Assembly: GCA_037013685.1 (NCBI GenBank)
Contig: CM072889.1
Coordinates: 4,659,976 to 4,723,975 of the forward strand
From: Acridotheres tristis
Lineage: Eukaryota > Chordata > Aves > Passeriformes > Sturnidae
Length of the DNA: 64,000 bases
Direction of reading: 5' to 3'
Part shown: positions 48,630-60,745 of the stretch, piece after piece
Layout of the letters: the number at the start of each line of letters is the position of its first letter
How positions within the stretch are numbered: position 1 is the stretch's first letter
The notes under the pieces: model-generated
Told to the model about the DNA's origin: nothing
Databases searched by the model: none
What the model saw: the letters and a program-made list of their open reading frames with translations, nothing else
Made by a program: the position numbers and the translations under genes

Positions 48630-51058
48630 TCTGTCCTCTTGCTGCTGAAGAGAAAACATGGTCAGGTTGCTAGCTGTTATCTCAAAACTTGTCAGCTTTT
48701 GCACTTGACACAGTTGCTCTCAGAAACAGCTGGTGCTGCCTTGCTGCTACCAGTGCCAGAGTGTTTTGTTTGATGACTTAATCAACATGTTATTCTATTA
48801 AGAGCCATTTGTGGATTCAAATACAAATGTAGGATGATAATTTCTGTAATTTAAAATAAAAAGGTAATTTCCTCAAATTCCAAACATGCCCATGATGAAA
48901 CAGCCCATGTCCTGTTCCTGATTTCCTCTGAAGCCAAGTCTAAGCAGGCTGTGTACCTTGTCTGAGCAATGCAGGGCAGTGACTTTGCTATTATTTGACC
49001 AAGTCATTCAGAGCATCGAGAAAGTTCAGACTGATAGTATGCCCAGTGTTTACAGAGCTTGGTTTCTGAAAAAGAGAGAAAAGTGTTCGTCCTTCTGCTC
49101 CATTACAAAGATTGTTGCTTTTTATGATGAGTAGAGATGTGCTTGTTTTTTTGTTTCCCCTCTGGAATTAATTGAAAATCTTTAATGTGGATTGAATTAA
49201 AAGTGTCTTCTCCATATGTTTTTATGATATTGCAAGAAGCCTTATCTGGTACATTCCAGAAGAAACTTTTCATCCAAATTTTTCTTCTCCTGTTCTTGAT
49301 TCTAGCTGGTATTAGACACTTCAACAGATCCAGTATATTCAGGTTTTTGGGCAATATAGAAAGGTACATTTAACATTACTGACCTTTGATTTGGGAGTGG
49401 ATGTGGGTTAGGTTACATCTTACATTTTCTTTCTAAAGGGATTGCACTTTTTTCCTTTTGCAAAAATTCAGTTGCAGCAAATTGAAGGTCAGCTTTTCAT
49501 GTGACATGACCTTTTATTACTTAGACTTCATTGTTCTCTGTGGTTTTATATGGCTGCAATTTTGTTGTGCTTAGAGTGCATGGGACCAAACCCAGGACTA
49601 TTATGCTTATTCTGAATACCTTGAGAGCAAGTTTGCTTTGCATGTCTCAAGAGAGCTAGTTTTGAATCCTGCACATACAATTTAAGTATTAATTTAGCTG
49701 CTAGACTACCCTGAAACTTCAGCATTAATCAGGAGTTAATCAGTAATCCTGTCTTTCAAAAATTTTTGTAAGTTTACAGAATTATTGAGCTTTCTCTGGC
49801 AAAGAAATTTCTTGATCTTGTTAACAAGGAAAACAAGAAGCTTAAAGCTGACAAAAATGCAGTGTTGTTGTTTGGATTTTGATTTTATTTTTAATTTCTA
49901 GGGTCTGATCATAGCATGCTTCCTCAGTTTGCAGGCAAGGACAGGAAATATATCTCATCCACAACACCAGATTTGCCCCAGCCTCTGCTGGGGAGACTGA
50001 GTTCTCTCAGACAGTTTTGTTCCTTATCTCCTGTCTTTTCTCTTTAGTATCTTCTGGACTAGGACTGCCCAATTGCCTCTTAATTGGCTTATTTCTTTTA
50101 ATTTACCATCTCTCTTTCTGAATGGCAGTCAGTGCTGACCTGCTTTCTCTGCTGGAGATGCATATTATTGTAGCTTGTTTGAGACAAACTGTTAAAAAAA
50201 AGGAAAAAAATTATAATTTATCTGGCTTCTGGGTAGGCAGGATCTTAAATGCTGCAATTTGCTTCACAAGTCCCTTTAATGAGCAGGAGGGGGCACCTAC
50301 CTATTTTCTTAAGCTTAGCAACTTCAACATATCCCATATGGACAGGGATGTAAATATTTTTTCTAATGTCTACTTTTCTGTGCTGGTTTAAACACTTCAT
50401 GGGCAAGTAAATCAGTAATTTCAAGTGCAATGTGTGATTGTCACCTGTGGTCACATAGCAGAGGTCACCTAAGGCTGTGTTCTAAGCTGAGGCCAGGGTA
50501 TCTCGCTGTACCTTGAGAGATGTCTCTTTCAGCTCACTGCTTAGCAGACCTTTCCAGAGGCGTTTCCTGGTTTATTCTTAGCTTCTCCTGACACCCACAA
50601 ATGACTTCAGGAAGATGGATTATCAGCATTGCATAACAGCTGTCAGCAAGCAGGACCCCCTCCCTTCCTTGGGCCGATCCCACAGCTGAACAGCCGACCC
50701 TCGCCCGGATTTATCTGGAGGGATGAGGCTGACTCACAGTGCTCTGTAAACTTGTGGGGGATTCTTCCGTAAAAGCAGCAATGTATTAATGTCATCCAAA
50801 AAAGAAAAAGCTTCTGCTCCTGTGAGTTATTTCTGTCCATTTGGCAATCTGCTGTCTTCCTCAATTAAACAAAACTGTGCCCTGGTGTTCTAGCAGATTC
50901 ATTGCTGCTCAAATCAGGTATCGAATAAAAACTACTGTATTAAAGAAGGTGTGTGACCACACAAAAGGACTTAGGTGCTTATGGAGATGACTGCTGCAAT
51001 CTACTCTTAAATACACTGATTTTATAACTGATACTTTGAACAGCCTAGAGAGACTGGG
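48630..51058. other. Non-coding stretch, no supported gene
   Basis: Only short unrecognised open frames. A CpG-containing patch at about 50640-50720 is locally GC-richer without an assignable feature. Confidence 0.5.
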
Positions 51059-51532
51059 TGTAGCCGTGGAAAGGGGTTTTAACCCTTTAAGTGCGGCAGA
51101 AATAAGATGCACAGCTACATGGTCGTCTTTCATGATAGGAAGAAAGAGACAAGTTTATTTAGAAACACACTTGGTTTTATAGCAAGAGTAGAGAAAAGGT
51201 GATTGGTTCAGAGAGAAGACACCCCATTCCCAGGGCCTGGTCACGCACCACAACAGGTGTTTTATCTTGTTATTAATTCCTTTTTATTTTGACCAAATTA
51301 TCATCCTGGGAGAAATTCTCCCTAGCCTTGAGCTGGGCCAGCTTATTGGCTGGGAACAGAGCTGAGAAGCTCCAGCCTGGAATATTTTTCAGGCTGTAAT
51401 TTTCTTACTTCCTCAATATGTGTCCCACAGCTGGGAGCATACTCTCCCCATCTAGCCTCTTCCTGGGTTTAAGAGACTCTCTGACTTCAGGGTCATGTCA
51501 TGTCTTCAGGGTTCATGCCTTGCCATTCTACA
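51059..51532 (-). mobile_element. Probable solo LTR, minus orientation
   Basis: A 474-bp segment with 5-bp inverted ends (TGTAG at 51059-51063, CTACA at 51528-51532). Read on the minus strand it has a CCAAT box in GAACCAATCACC (about 51200-51211), TATAAAACC (about 51172-51182) and AATAAAC close behind (about 51155-51161), a compact U3-R-U5. No primer-binding site or retroviral frame adjoins it. The flanks show no convincing target-site duplication, so the exact borders may be off by some bases. Confidence 0.6.
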
Positions 51533-52813
51533 TAGAAGGAGACATTAGGTGATCCTACTTGATGCCAAAGCAGCTGATAGCTTCAAGAGAAATGACATTA
51601 GAAAGCACCTTGCTATTATAATGGGAAAGTAGTAAAGGCCCTATCTTCAGACCTTGTAAAATGCTCTGGAGTTGGCATCGTGAAAGTATGAGGTGATATC
51701 TGCAGTGATTTTACCCTGTAATTTTGGCTTTGCCACTCAGCAGAGAAATGCTGATGGCCCCAAACAAGGTCAAGTATATTGTCACTGTGGCCTAGTCAGT
51801 GGCTCAGGGACCATCACAGACCAGAGATTTGGCTGAAATTGTGCGGACAAAATAGCAGTGTTTATGTAAGTAACTATCCATCACCCACCACAATTCTTTG
51901 CCTCGCTATCAGGCCAGTGAGGTTTTCTTATCTAAATCCTTGTTTCCATTGTTGTGTTGTAGTAGGAATTAAGATAGGACTCCTGGGCTAGGGACAGACA
52001 ACTTCCTACATTTGCCATGGCAACATCTGTACTGAAAGTAAAGAGTGCTTAGTACTTAAGACTGTGTTTAATATCCTGCTCTGTGACATTTTTAAGAGAG
52101 CTGAAAATGCTAATGGACAGAGTAGTCTGTGAAAGGATATGTGCTTTTAATCAGCTTCCCAATAGTAAGATAATAAAAGCAATACTCCTTTCAGGATTCT
52201 GTTTCTATGATCTCTATCTCTATTTTCCAAGGTCACTAAAGGAGTAAGTAGAAGCAAAGATAATCTTCCAAGGAGTGATACTGTAGAGAAGTGAAAAACA
52301 TCACACCCACTAGATTGTTCTGCTTCCAGCTCACAGTGAGGGAGTCAAACCATGTAGAGAACAGACTCAGGGGTTTCACAGGGCACTGGTCACAGCAAAT
52401 CTCCAGTGCAGCAAGAACTTCAGCTTGTGGTCCCAAGCATTATTTGATACTTTCAGACTGAGAATTTGGACTTTTTCTTCTTAACAAACTATTTTAACTT
52501 GAAGGAAGGGAGGAAATTATTTTTATAGTTGATGGCACTGATTTGGCTTCAATGAGTTTTTTTAGTTTCTTTAAAACCTCTACAGAAAACACTCCACTTA
52601 TCCCCAAGAACTATCATCTGCTGCAGGTCAAAAGAAAACCTATCAACAAATCTTGGTGAATTTTTTTAACATAATAGGTTGGATACAGCAGCAAAAAGGT
52701 GTCATTTAAATATCCAAAGTTGTTTCTGTTCTCATCTGTGGTGAACTCTGTCCCTCAGCAGCAGTCATCCATTTTCCCTAGACTTCTTTAGGCTCTGTGT
52801 ACAAGAACCAAAT
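51533..52813. other. Non-coding stretch, nothing recognised
   Basis: Sequence between an LTR and the CR1 fragment. Its open frames are short and unrecognised. Confidence 0.5.
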
Positions 52814-53098
52814 CAGGCTCCTTTCAGTGGTGTCCAGTGACAGGACAGGGGCAATGGGCACGAACTGAAACACAGGAAGATCCATCAGAATAAAAGGGAA
52901 AATATCTGTACTGTGAGAGTGACAGAGCACTGGAACAGGCTGCCCAGAGAGATGGTGGATTTTCCCTCTGGGAGATTCAAACCTGCCTGGATGCACTCCT
53001 GTGCACCCTGTCCTATGTGAACCAGCCTGAGTAGGGGGGTTGGACTACATGATCTCCAGAGGTCCTTTCCAACACCAGCCAGTCTGTCTTTTTGTGAC
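52814..53098 (+). mobile_element. CR1 LINE, 5'-truncated 3' end
   Basis: This contains the hallmark avian CR1 tail: GGCAATGGGCACGAACTGAA, CTGGAACAGGCTGCCCAGAG, then TTGGACTACATGATCTCCAG and GGTCCTTTCCAACACC. It ends in a degenerate CTGTCTTTTTGTGA, where the CR1 3' octamer repeat is expected. Only about 285 bp remain, mostly the 3' end, as is usual for 5'-truncated copies. Confidence 0.92.
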
Positions 53099-53301
53099 CA
53101 AGTGGCAAATTTTATTCTCCTGCATTGAAAATGCACTGAATTTTTGTCCAGGCCTTGAATTTTCTTTCTTTAATGTTGATGCAAGTAGAACAAGCAAGTC
53201 CTAGAACACGAAATAATTATTTACTGTAGATGTTTTGGTTAATGAAAAGACATAGCAAAGTTACAGTTTGTAGTACAAGATTTATTTTGATTGCCAAAGC
53301 A

Positions 53302-53449
53302 CAGGACTGCCTTTACAGCAGAACTCCTGTCCACACCCAGATTCTGTTCCTCATCCAGCTCCTCATCCAGGAGCTCAGGACTGCCTTTACAGCAGAACTC
53401 CTGTCCACACTCAGATTCTGTTCCTCATCCAGCTCCTCATCCAGGAGCT
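53302..53449. repeat. 74-bp tandem duplication
   Basis: Two head-to-tail copies (53302-53375 and 53376-53449), both starting CAGGACTGCC, differ at one noticed position (CACACCC versus CACACTC). Each copy also holds CCTCATCCAGCTC-type internal repeats. It lies about 200 bp after the CR1 end. Confidence 0.9.
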
Positions 53450-56400
53450 CTGCAGGCAGTTCTGCCTCGGTTGGTGGAAGGACTCTCTGTGATGGACAGG
53501 GTGTGCAGGAGACCTGCATTGATCCACACGTGTTGTGTGTGGGCAGAGGTGATGCAGAAATGAAGAACAATGATAATGGATTATGGGCAGCAGGGTTAAA
53601 CAGTGCTTTCACATGCCACAAGAAATCCTGGGATCAAATTGGACTTTTCACACCAAATAAACTACAAAATTTAATCCCTTATGATTCCAACCTGGGAACC
53701 TTTTCCTTTGATTTGCTGGCCATGTACTTTTTCTCTCTAGATCATTACTGTCTGTGTTGAAGTCTGCTTTTATTGCATACTATGGCACAATAATGATTTT
53801 TTTTTTGGGTGTACCATGCTGTGAACATCCAAGCCAAATTGTTGACAGTCTTAATGTGTTTTGGAGCAAGTGCATTTCCTGAGGTACAATGTGTTCCACC
53901 TTATCCTTCAGTTAATATATCAATTCTTCTGCCTCAGGCAGAGATACTTAGGCTAATGTCTCTTGGTTGTTGCTTTTAATTTGAATTCAGTTATGGACAT
54001 TGAAGAAACTGTCTCAGACATTACAATTGCTTTAAATTCACAACAGAAATGGTCCATGAGCCATTAGACTGTTTTCAGACATTCACACTGAATGCTGAAA
54101 TTCAGCCATCTAGCTTAGACTGTGCCAGGCAGCTGTAGAGTATTGCACAGGACAGCAGTGATATTCAAGTTACATTGTAGTTGAATAACATGTCTTGAGC
54201 TCCTCTGCTCAATTAACTGCTGAGCATTTAGCTGCTCTTAAAAGGAAGGGTCCTGCTCTGTCTTCACTCATGGCTCTATGCTCCCAGCATTTCTCTTGCA
54301 TTAGTTTTTGCCTTCACTGAATCCATTAGTGACTATTTCAACTTATTAATTAGCTGGGATATTTCCCAACTGAGAAAGAACAATAAAATAAAGACAAAAA
54401 AAGAGAAAAACACCCCCTGGGCTAGTGAGCTGATACAGCTCATTCCAAAGTGTTGAATTTCAGGCATGATGAATAGCCAGTCCAAAACCACCAAAATCAT
54501 GTTTTCCCTCGGGTGTCTGATGGAACAGCAGCGAAGCATGAAAGTCCTGTGAAATAGTCATGACGGCTTTAATTTTACCATCTCCCTCTGTCTTTCTGTT
54601 ACTGTTTCTAGTCTAACAAGCAGAGTGGTTATCAAAGAGTTCCAGTTAGATAGAAGGATGTGCTTTTCTCTTGTGGCTGAACCAAAAGCTTGAAACCCTC
54701 GAGTGTGTGCAGTCCAGGGTTTCTGGAGTGAGAATCCAGGATTGAACCCACCTGGGGATATTGTGTCTGCTCCACTGCTGCTCCCAGATTTTATTTCCAA
54801 GATATCAGGTCTTGATTTATCTGCTTGTAAATTGAACATAAGTATGTTTACATGTTGTACAGATACTGTGGCTCTGAAAAGCTGTTTGAGAGCCTGAGAT
54901 AATAGAGAAGCTGTGTAAGAACTTGTCAGGAAGGAATCCTGCTAAATTAGCTGTTAAGATTTCTGTAAAAGTTTTCCTGTGAATATACCCATATATTGGT
55001 GTTATAAAGATACTTTGAAATATAGTCAGGTGAATTATTTCACCTAAAGAAAGAATATGTCTAAAATGTAGTCCTATTTCTCTCTCTATCTAAAACAAGC
55101 TGATTTCTAAGATGTAAAGGCAAAAGAAACCCAAGCTGTGTTCTCCATTTTGGTCTTTCTTTCCCATCCATTTTGACAGCTTGTATGGCTCCTGCCACTG
55201 GCCAGGTATGAAAGTAGAAAGCTGGCTATGTTAGTCACAGGACACCTTCAAAGCCTGGCTTAAAGCAAGACTTGCTGAGGATTTTGTGGGGAGGCTACTT
55301 CACCATGGCCCTGCACCCACTATGCAGTTCACCAGAGTTGCCCTGGCCCTTTAGGATAGGTCCTGGGGCTGGTGAAAATCCATCAGTGTTATTAAGATGT
55401 GGAGCTGAGCTGATTAGTCATGCTGATTTACAGCAATGACTAATGGTTGGTGAACTTCTGGGTGCAATCTGAATTTTGGGCAAAGCTGTTTGATCTTTGG
55501 CACTTCCCTGGTTTTGCATATGATTGAAAGAGAATGGCCTTTTATCTGTAGGTGAAGCAATTTTGGCTGCCCTCTGACAGCTTCTCACAAGGATACTGGG
55601 ACTTGAGACAAACATGAATCAATTGGCTTCTGAGAAAAATTCTGAGAACTGGCTCTCTGCCACTCTGCCTGGAAATGGGACAAAAGTAACATCATTGCTC
55701 CATTCTCTTTCACTTTGCTGAAAATTTTTCTAGCCAAAATCCTCAGGCTAGAAAAACAGTCCAAAAAAATCGCAGCAATGTGGTTTTGTTGTCTATAATG
55801 ACGGGATTTAGGGTGACTGAAAAACCCTAAGTACTTGGCTTTCCTTGGTGAACTTGAGCAGACGAATATGGATTGAACAGTCAAGTGCTAATCTGTGAAG
55901 AGCAAGTGGTGTGATTTTTGCCTCGGGAAGAAATGATGGTGGGGTGTGAGTGATGCAGAGCAGGGCTGGGGACTCTGGAACCAGCGACTCCTGCGTATGC
56001 CGAGGAGCTTCACTCCCCATCACTCCCCCCAGAACGTCCTGACTTGGGAAACTGTGCTTCAAGGAAGGTGTTACTTCAAAGATGTGGTTTCAGGTTATTT
56101 AGTCTGCCTTTAGTCTGCGTGAAAGAGGAAAATGGTAAGGGCAGGTGATAAATGCAGCAGGAGCTGCTTGGGGAAACGCTCCCCAGTGGTTCGAGGCTGG
56201 GACTGCACCTATGGACAGCAGAGGTTATTATTTGTCAGAATGGAAAACAATTTACTTTTAATGATCCAAACACACTTTTAAAAAGTTTTAACAAGTTCTC
56301 AGAATCTAATTAAGAAAGCTTGTGCAATCAGCAATGGGGCAGGGCCCTTCCTTGAGCTGGTGTGACCCGTGATGCAGTGTCACCTGGTGGGCTCTAATGC

Positions 56401-59400
56401 CAAAGCTGTGACATTCCTATCTCTAGAGTTCATCTCTGGCAGTTAAAAGTCTGTCCATCTTTCAGCACTTTAAATTTTGTCTAATTTATTGACAGGATTA
56501 ATATGTTCATATTTCATAGCATTTTTGAAAATACAAAACCAGGCTGGTTTCAGTGTTATCTCTGGAATGTAAAAGTGCATTTGTGTGATTTTTCAGAGTC
56601 TTTTATACTCAATAATGCATTTTTATTTTTCCATTCTTGTTTATTCATTTTGGTTTAAAAGGATACCTCTAGAATTAAGTATGTTCTTGCCAGTTTAAAA
56701 TCACTTATTAATAATATATTTGGACCTTGAAGAGAGGTTAAGTTTTATTGTATTATTTACTTTTAGGCAGCTTAAAATTCTTAATTGTGAGAAAATTCTG
56801 TCTTGAGCAACTAAGTCTGTAATTCTAAATGAAACTGATCTAGCTGATCTCATAAATAATTAGTGAAATTGGAAATCAGATAAATGCTGATTCATTAGCA
56901 TCTGGTTTTAGATTGTGAATGTAAGAAAATACGAATGGGAAGAGGATGCTAGAAGTGTAGCTGTTGGCAAGTAATAATTAGAGAGGGTAAAAGTAATTTA
57001 TTCAAGATTTAAGATGGCCGTAGATTACAGTATTCAATTTTTTCCTACAGTGAAACAGTGCTAAGGAAAGATTTCTATTGTTACAAAATGAAAGTGTACG
57101 TCATCAAAACTGCTCTGAAGACTGTAAACATATTGAATAAACTTAGATGATTCAGTAACTTGTATTGAGTAAGAAAAAATAAATTTATTGATTATTCTCT
57201 GGATTTTCATCTGGGATTTTGGGGATTGCATTATAGAACTGGTGAGAGCAAGATGAGGCAAATGAATTGAAACACAGCAAAAACTGAAGGAAAAACTTGT
57301 CCCACCCACTGCAGGGAAGAAGCTTCATACCAGCATTAATTTCTCTTAGTTTGTTATCTCAAATACAACACACACTGTGGTTGTGTAGCTGCTTGGTGTG
57401 AGCTGTTGTTAGATGCTGCCACAGTTCTTCCACATGCAGGGTTTTCTTCAGCTTGTTTGTGGGCAGCTGATTGTCTGTGAAGGATCACCTGGTGATGTGG
57501 CTTCTGATCCTCATTTTTAATCCTGAAAATGTAAGAAGTACTTCCTTCATCTCACTCCTCTGTGCAGCAGAATTACCTCAAGGCTAAGAGCTCTCTCTGT
57601 ACTTAACTCATGAACCATTTGTTATATTTTCTTTCCCCTGTCCAGCTGCAGAGGGGAGAGAGGGGCTCTGGAGGGAGTCTGGCACCCAGCCAGGGCCAGC
57701 CCATTACAGCTTGATCTGTGAAATGCAGGAATGACAGGATCCATGACATTGTGTGCCTGGTAGGGGTCAGTTTGTGCTACAAATATGTCTGGGAATCTTA
57801 TATGAAACAACAGAAGGAAATCTCATTGCTACAATAATTTTTTTAAAGTGTTGGATCTGCAAGATACTCCCTGTAAACCAGCACCTCTGCTGATTTTACA
57901 GTGCCTCTCTCCTATACATTGCTGTGCCTTAGACAGCAGAGAAGAATGTTGCTCTCATCTGTTTGGAAAGTTTATTCTCATTCCTGGCAGTGGGGTAGTT
58001 CCCCAGGTATTTCACATGGGTCCTCGCCACCCTCTCTGCACCCTTCAAAGGTTTTATCTGCACTGACTGTTCTGTTCTCTGACCTGTGTTTTGGGGAGCA
58101 AGCAGAGATTGTGTGCATGTGGAAGAACTGAGCTTTAGTTGCCAAAACAGGCTTTGGACAAGCTGAGATGAGTGCACTGGAGTCTCTGAGCCCAAGCTGG
58201 AGGTGAGGGATTGCAGGGTGCTGAGGTGAGAACTCAGTAATGCATCCTGAAAGTCCTTGAAAAAAGGTGTCAGAGATACCATTGACTTAAGATCTGTGGG
58301 AAGCTGTTTTTAGCTCTTGCTCATGATGTTGGCATAAGCTACAGATGGCTGATTTTTGTCCTCTGCTTTGTATCTAGTATGCAATGAGTAGTTTCCTCAG
58401 CCTGTAGTGAGGCAGTGCTGTCATTGCAATGATTCATCACAGCACTATTGTTCTCTACTGACTATTGATGATTTGTCAACCCAAACCCAACTTTAAGGAA
58501 ATGCCCAGTATGTTTACAGGATGGGAAAAATACTCAATAAAGAAATGAGCTCTGTAGATAATTAGAAATTGTGATCGTGGGTAATACATTATGGAAATGG
58601 CCAGTTCTGTAAATATGTGGGTAAAATCCAGAAGTACTGAAAAGTAAATGAACAAATAGTAATGGTCTATCCATTCAATTGGTCCCAGTGTAGCCCCTGA
58701 ATCTTTGTGAGCAATTGTTTATGAGCAGAATTAGTCCATTTAGCTACACAGTCTATGCATTGTGTAAGTGTTTCCATTTGCAGTAAACGTTCACAAACCC
58801 TCTATATTACAGCATTATATGCACAAATCCATGTCCTGGGTCTACAGGCTTTTTGGTGATGCACAGTGTAGCTTGGTGCTCAGGTCAAACTTCAGACTAG
58901 TTCTTGAAAAGGTGACCCAACAAGTGAAGTGCAAAGCTGTGCTCAAGCTCCACAGTTGTGGTTTTGAAATGCAAAGTCCCAGCTCTCTCCTTCTGATACC
59001 TACTTACTTTTTCAGTACCCTCACTGAAAAACTGGAAATGTTTGGAAAAACTCAGACTGAGCATACTTCCTTCTTTAAGGCTTTTCTTTTTTTAATTGGT
59101 CCTTTTAAGAGTAACTAAGTACATCATAATATACTTTCAACAGTCCTCATGACAGAAACCCTTCTTTTGGCCTTCTTGCAATGTAGGTGGCCTTTATCAT
59201 GTTTTTCAACATACTCTAAAAAAAATATTCACAAAAGTTTCAGAAATCTGAAGCAATGTAGGTTTTCATTTTGCTGTTTCCTTCCTGCTCCTATCCTATC
59301 TGAAAATAAAGAGAGAGATGAAAAAACCCACACTTTCCAATTTCAGAAATTTATTTTGTAGATACCAGAAAAGGGACCCTACCAGGTCATGATTTTCTTC

Positions 59401-60637
59401 ATGTGACTCACGCAAGTCAGTTTCCCTGGCTGAGTGCTCTTGAGGATGATCTTTCTGTAGCAGAGAAATCTCAGTTCTTGCTTTCAGCAGAGGTTGAACA
59501 AGTTGCCATCTTGAGCAGCTTGGAGGTAGTAAACTGTTCTGAACAGAGCTCAGCTCCAGGCATGCATCCCACGCGAGTCTCTGGCCCTAGATGCATGCAA
59601 ACTGTGAGCTCTATTCTTTACTCTCCAGGGACTATTAAGTTAAGAAACATTTCTCATTGTACAAAAATTTTGTGAGTGATACATTCCAAAATGACACATG
59701 GATTGTCACATTTTTGGGGCTCTGATACGTTCTGTTTGCCAGGGAAAGAATCGCTTACAGGCAGAGTGACAGCCTGTGCACCTGCGGAACCACTGTGTGA
59801 AATCCCAGTGCCACCACAGAATGAGGCTCCCAGAAAGGCAGCCCTAAATCTGTGCAAGTGAAATAAACTTCTGGGAAGTTCAGAGGACTCTTAGTTGAAC
59901 CATAACTAACAGCAACACATTGGAAAAAAGAAAAATCAGGTAATTATTAGAGAACAATAACACTGTTAGGCTGATTGGGCTATGCACCAAAGGGCTGTCA
60001 ATCATGGTTGTTATGAAAAGCAAAGCATTTAGAGTCTGTCAATCACACCTGTTTGTAAAAGCCAAAGGACTTCAGAAATTGTTATGCCTGAATTTACCAA
60101 CTGCAGAAATAACAAAAGCGCCAGAGTCTCATGCAGACCAATATTACAGTTTATGTAGAAGCTCTTGTGTAAATTTATGCCTTTATTAATCTGAAGGAAT
60201 CTTATGGCATTGGGAATTTGGAAAGGTTTATTTTTTCAGTTAGCTCCTTTATAGCACTGATTGTTTGTTGTTTTGTTTGGGTTTTTTTAGGGCTGCTTAA
60301 GTGTGTCAAATCTCATAACAAAAAGTAACTTTTGTTACATTCCTTGGCTGTGAAGCAAAAAAAGTCAGAGTTAGTATCCAAATAGCAGAGAGCTGGTGCT
60401 GGAGCCCTTAAGCTTCCTGAGCAGGTTCACACATTACTGCATATCCAAAACACTAGCAAATACCAGCTGGAGAATTTAAAAGGATACAGGAAATCCTTAA
60501 CATGGAGGTACTCACCCATAAATGTTGTGGGAAATAACCTGACAAAGACCTGTGGTATGGAAGAACCTTTACTTTTGAGAAAAGTGTTGAATGTATATAC
60601 TCACATGATTTAAATCAAAAGTAGAAGTTGTTAGTGT
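53450..60637. other. Non-coding stretch, no supported gene
   Basis: AT-rich anonymous sequence. Frames of 90-117 codons occur (for example 58768-59118 plus) but show no domain or composition that sets them apart from chance. Confidence 0.5.
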
Positions 60638-60661
60638 GTTGTTGTTAGTGTGTGTGTGTGC
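60638..60661. repeat. (GT)n-rich microsatellite
   Basis: GTTGTTGTTAGTGTGTGTGTG lies just before the hexanucleotide array. Confidence 0.7.
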
Positions 60662-60671
60662 TTATTGTGCT

Positions 60672-60745
60672 CCCCTTCCCCTTCCCCTTCCCCTTCTCCT
60701 TCCCCTTCCCCTTCCCCTTCCCCTTCCCCTTCCCCTTCCCCTTTT
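60672..60745. repeat. (CCCCTT)n hexanucleotide array
   Basis: About twelve units of CCCCTT, with one variant (TTCTCC near 60695). The minus strand is GGGGAA-repeat, with regularly spaced G4 runs that could form G-quadruplexes. The Gly-Glu frame on the minus strand is a product of the repeat. Confidence 0.95.

Noticed and set aside
52885..53136. 83-codon minus-strand frame
   Set aside because: It is the antisense translation of the CR1 3' end.
53230..53760. 176-codon plus-strand open frame
   Set aside because: The frame runs through the 74-bp tandem duplication, and its Ser-rich segment is a product of the repeat. No family resemblance.
60672..60745. Interstitial telomere repeat
   Set aside because: The unit is CCCCTT/AAGGGG, not the vertebrate telomeric CCCTAA/TTAGGG.
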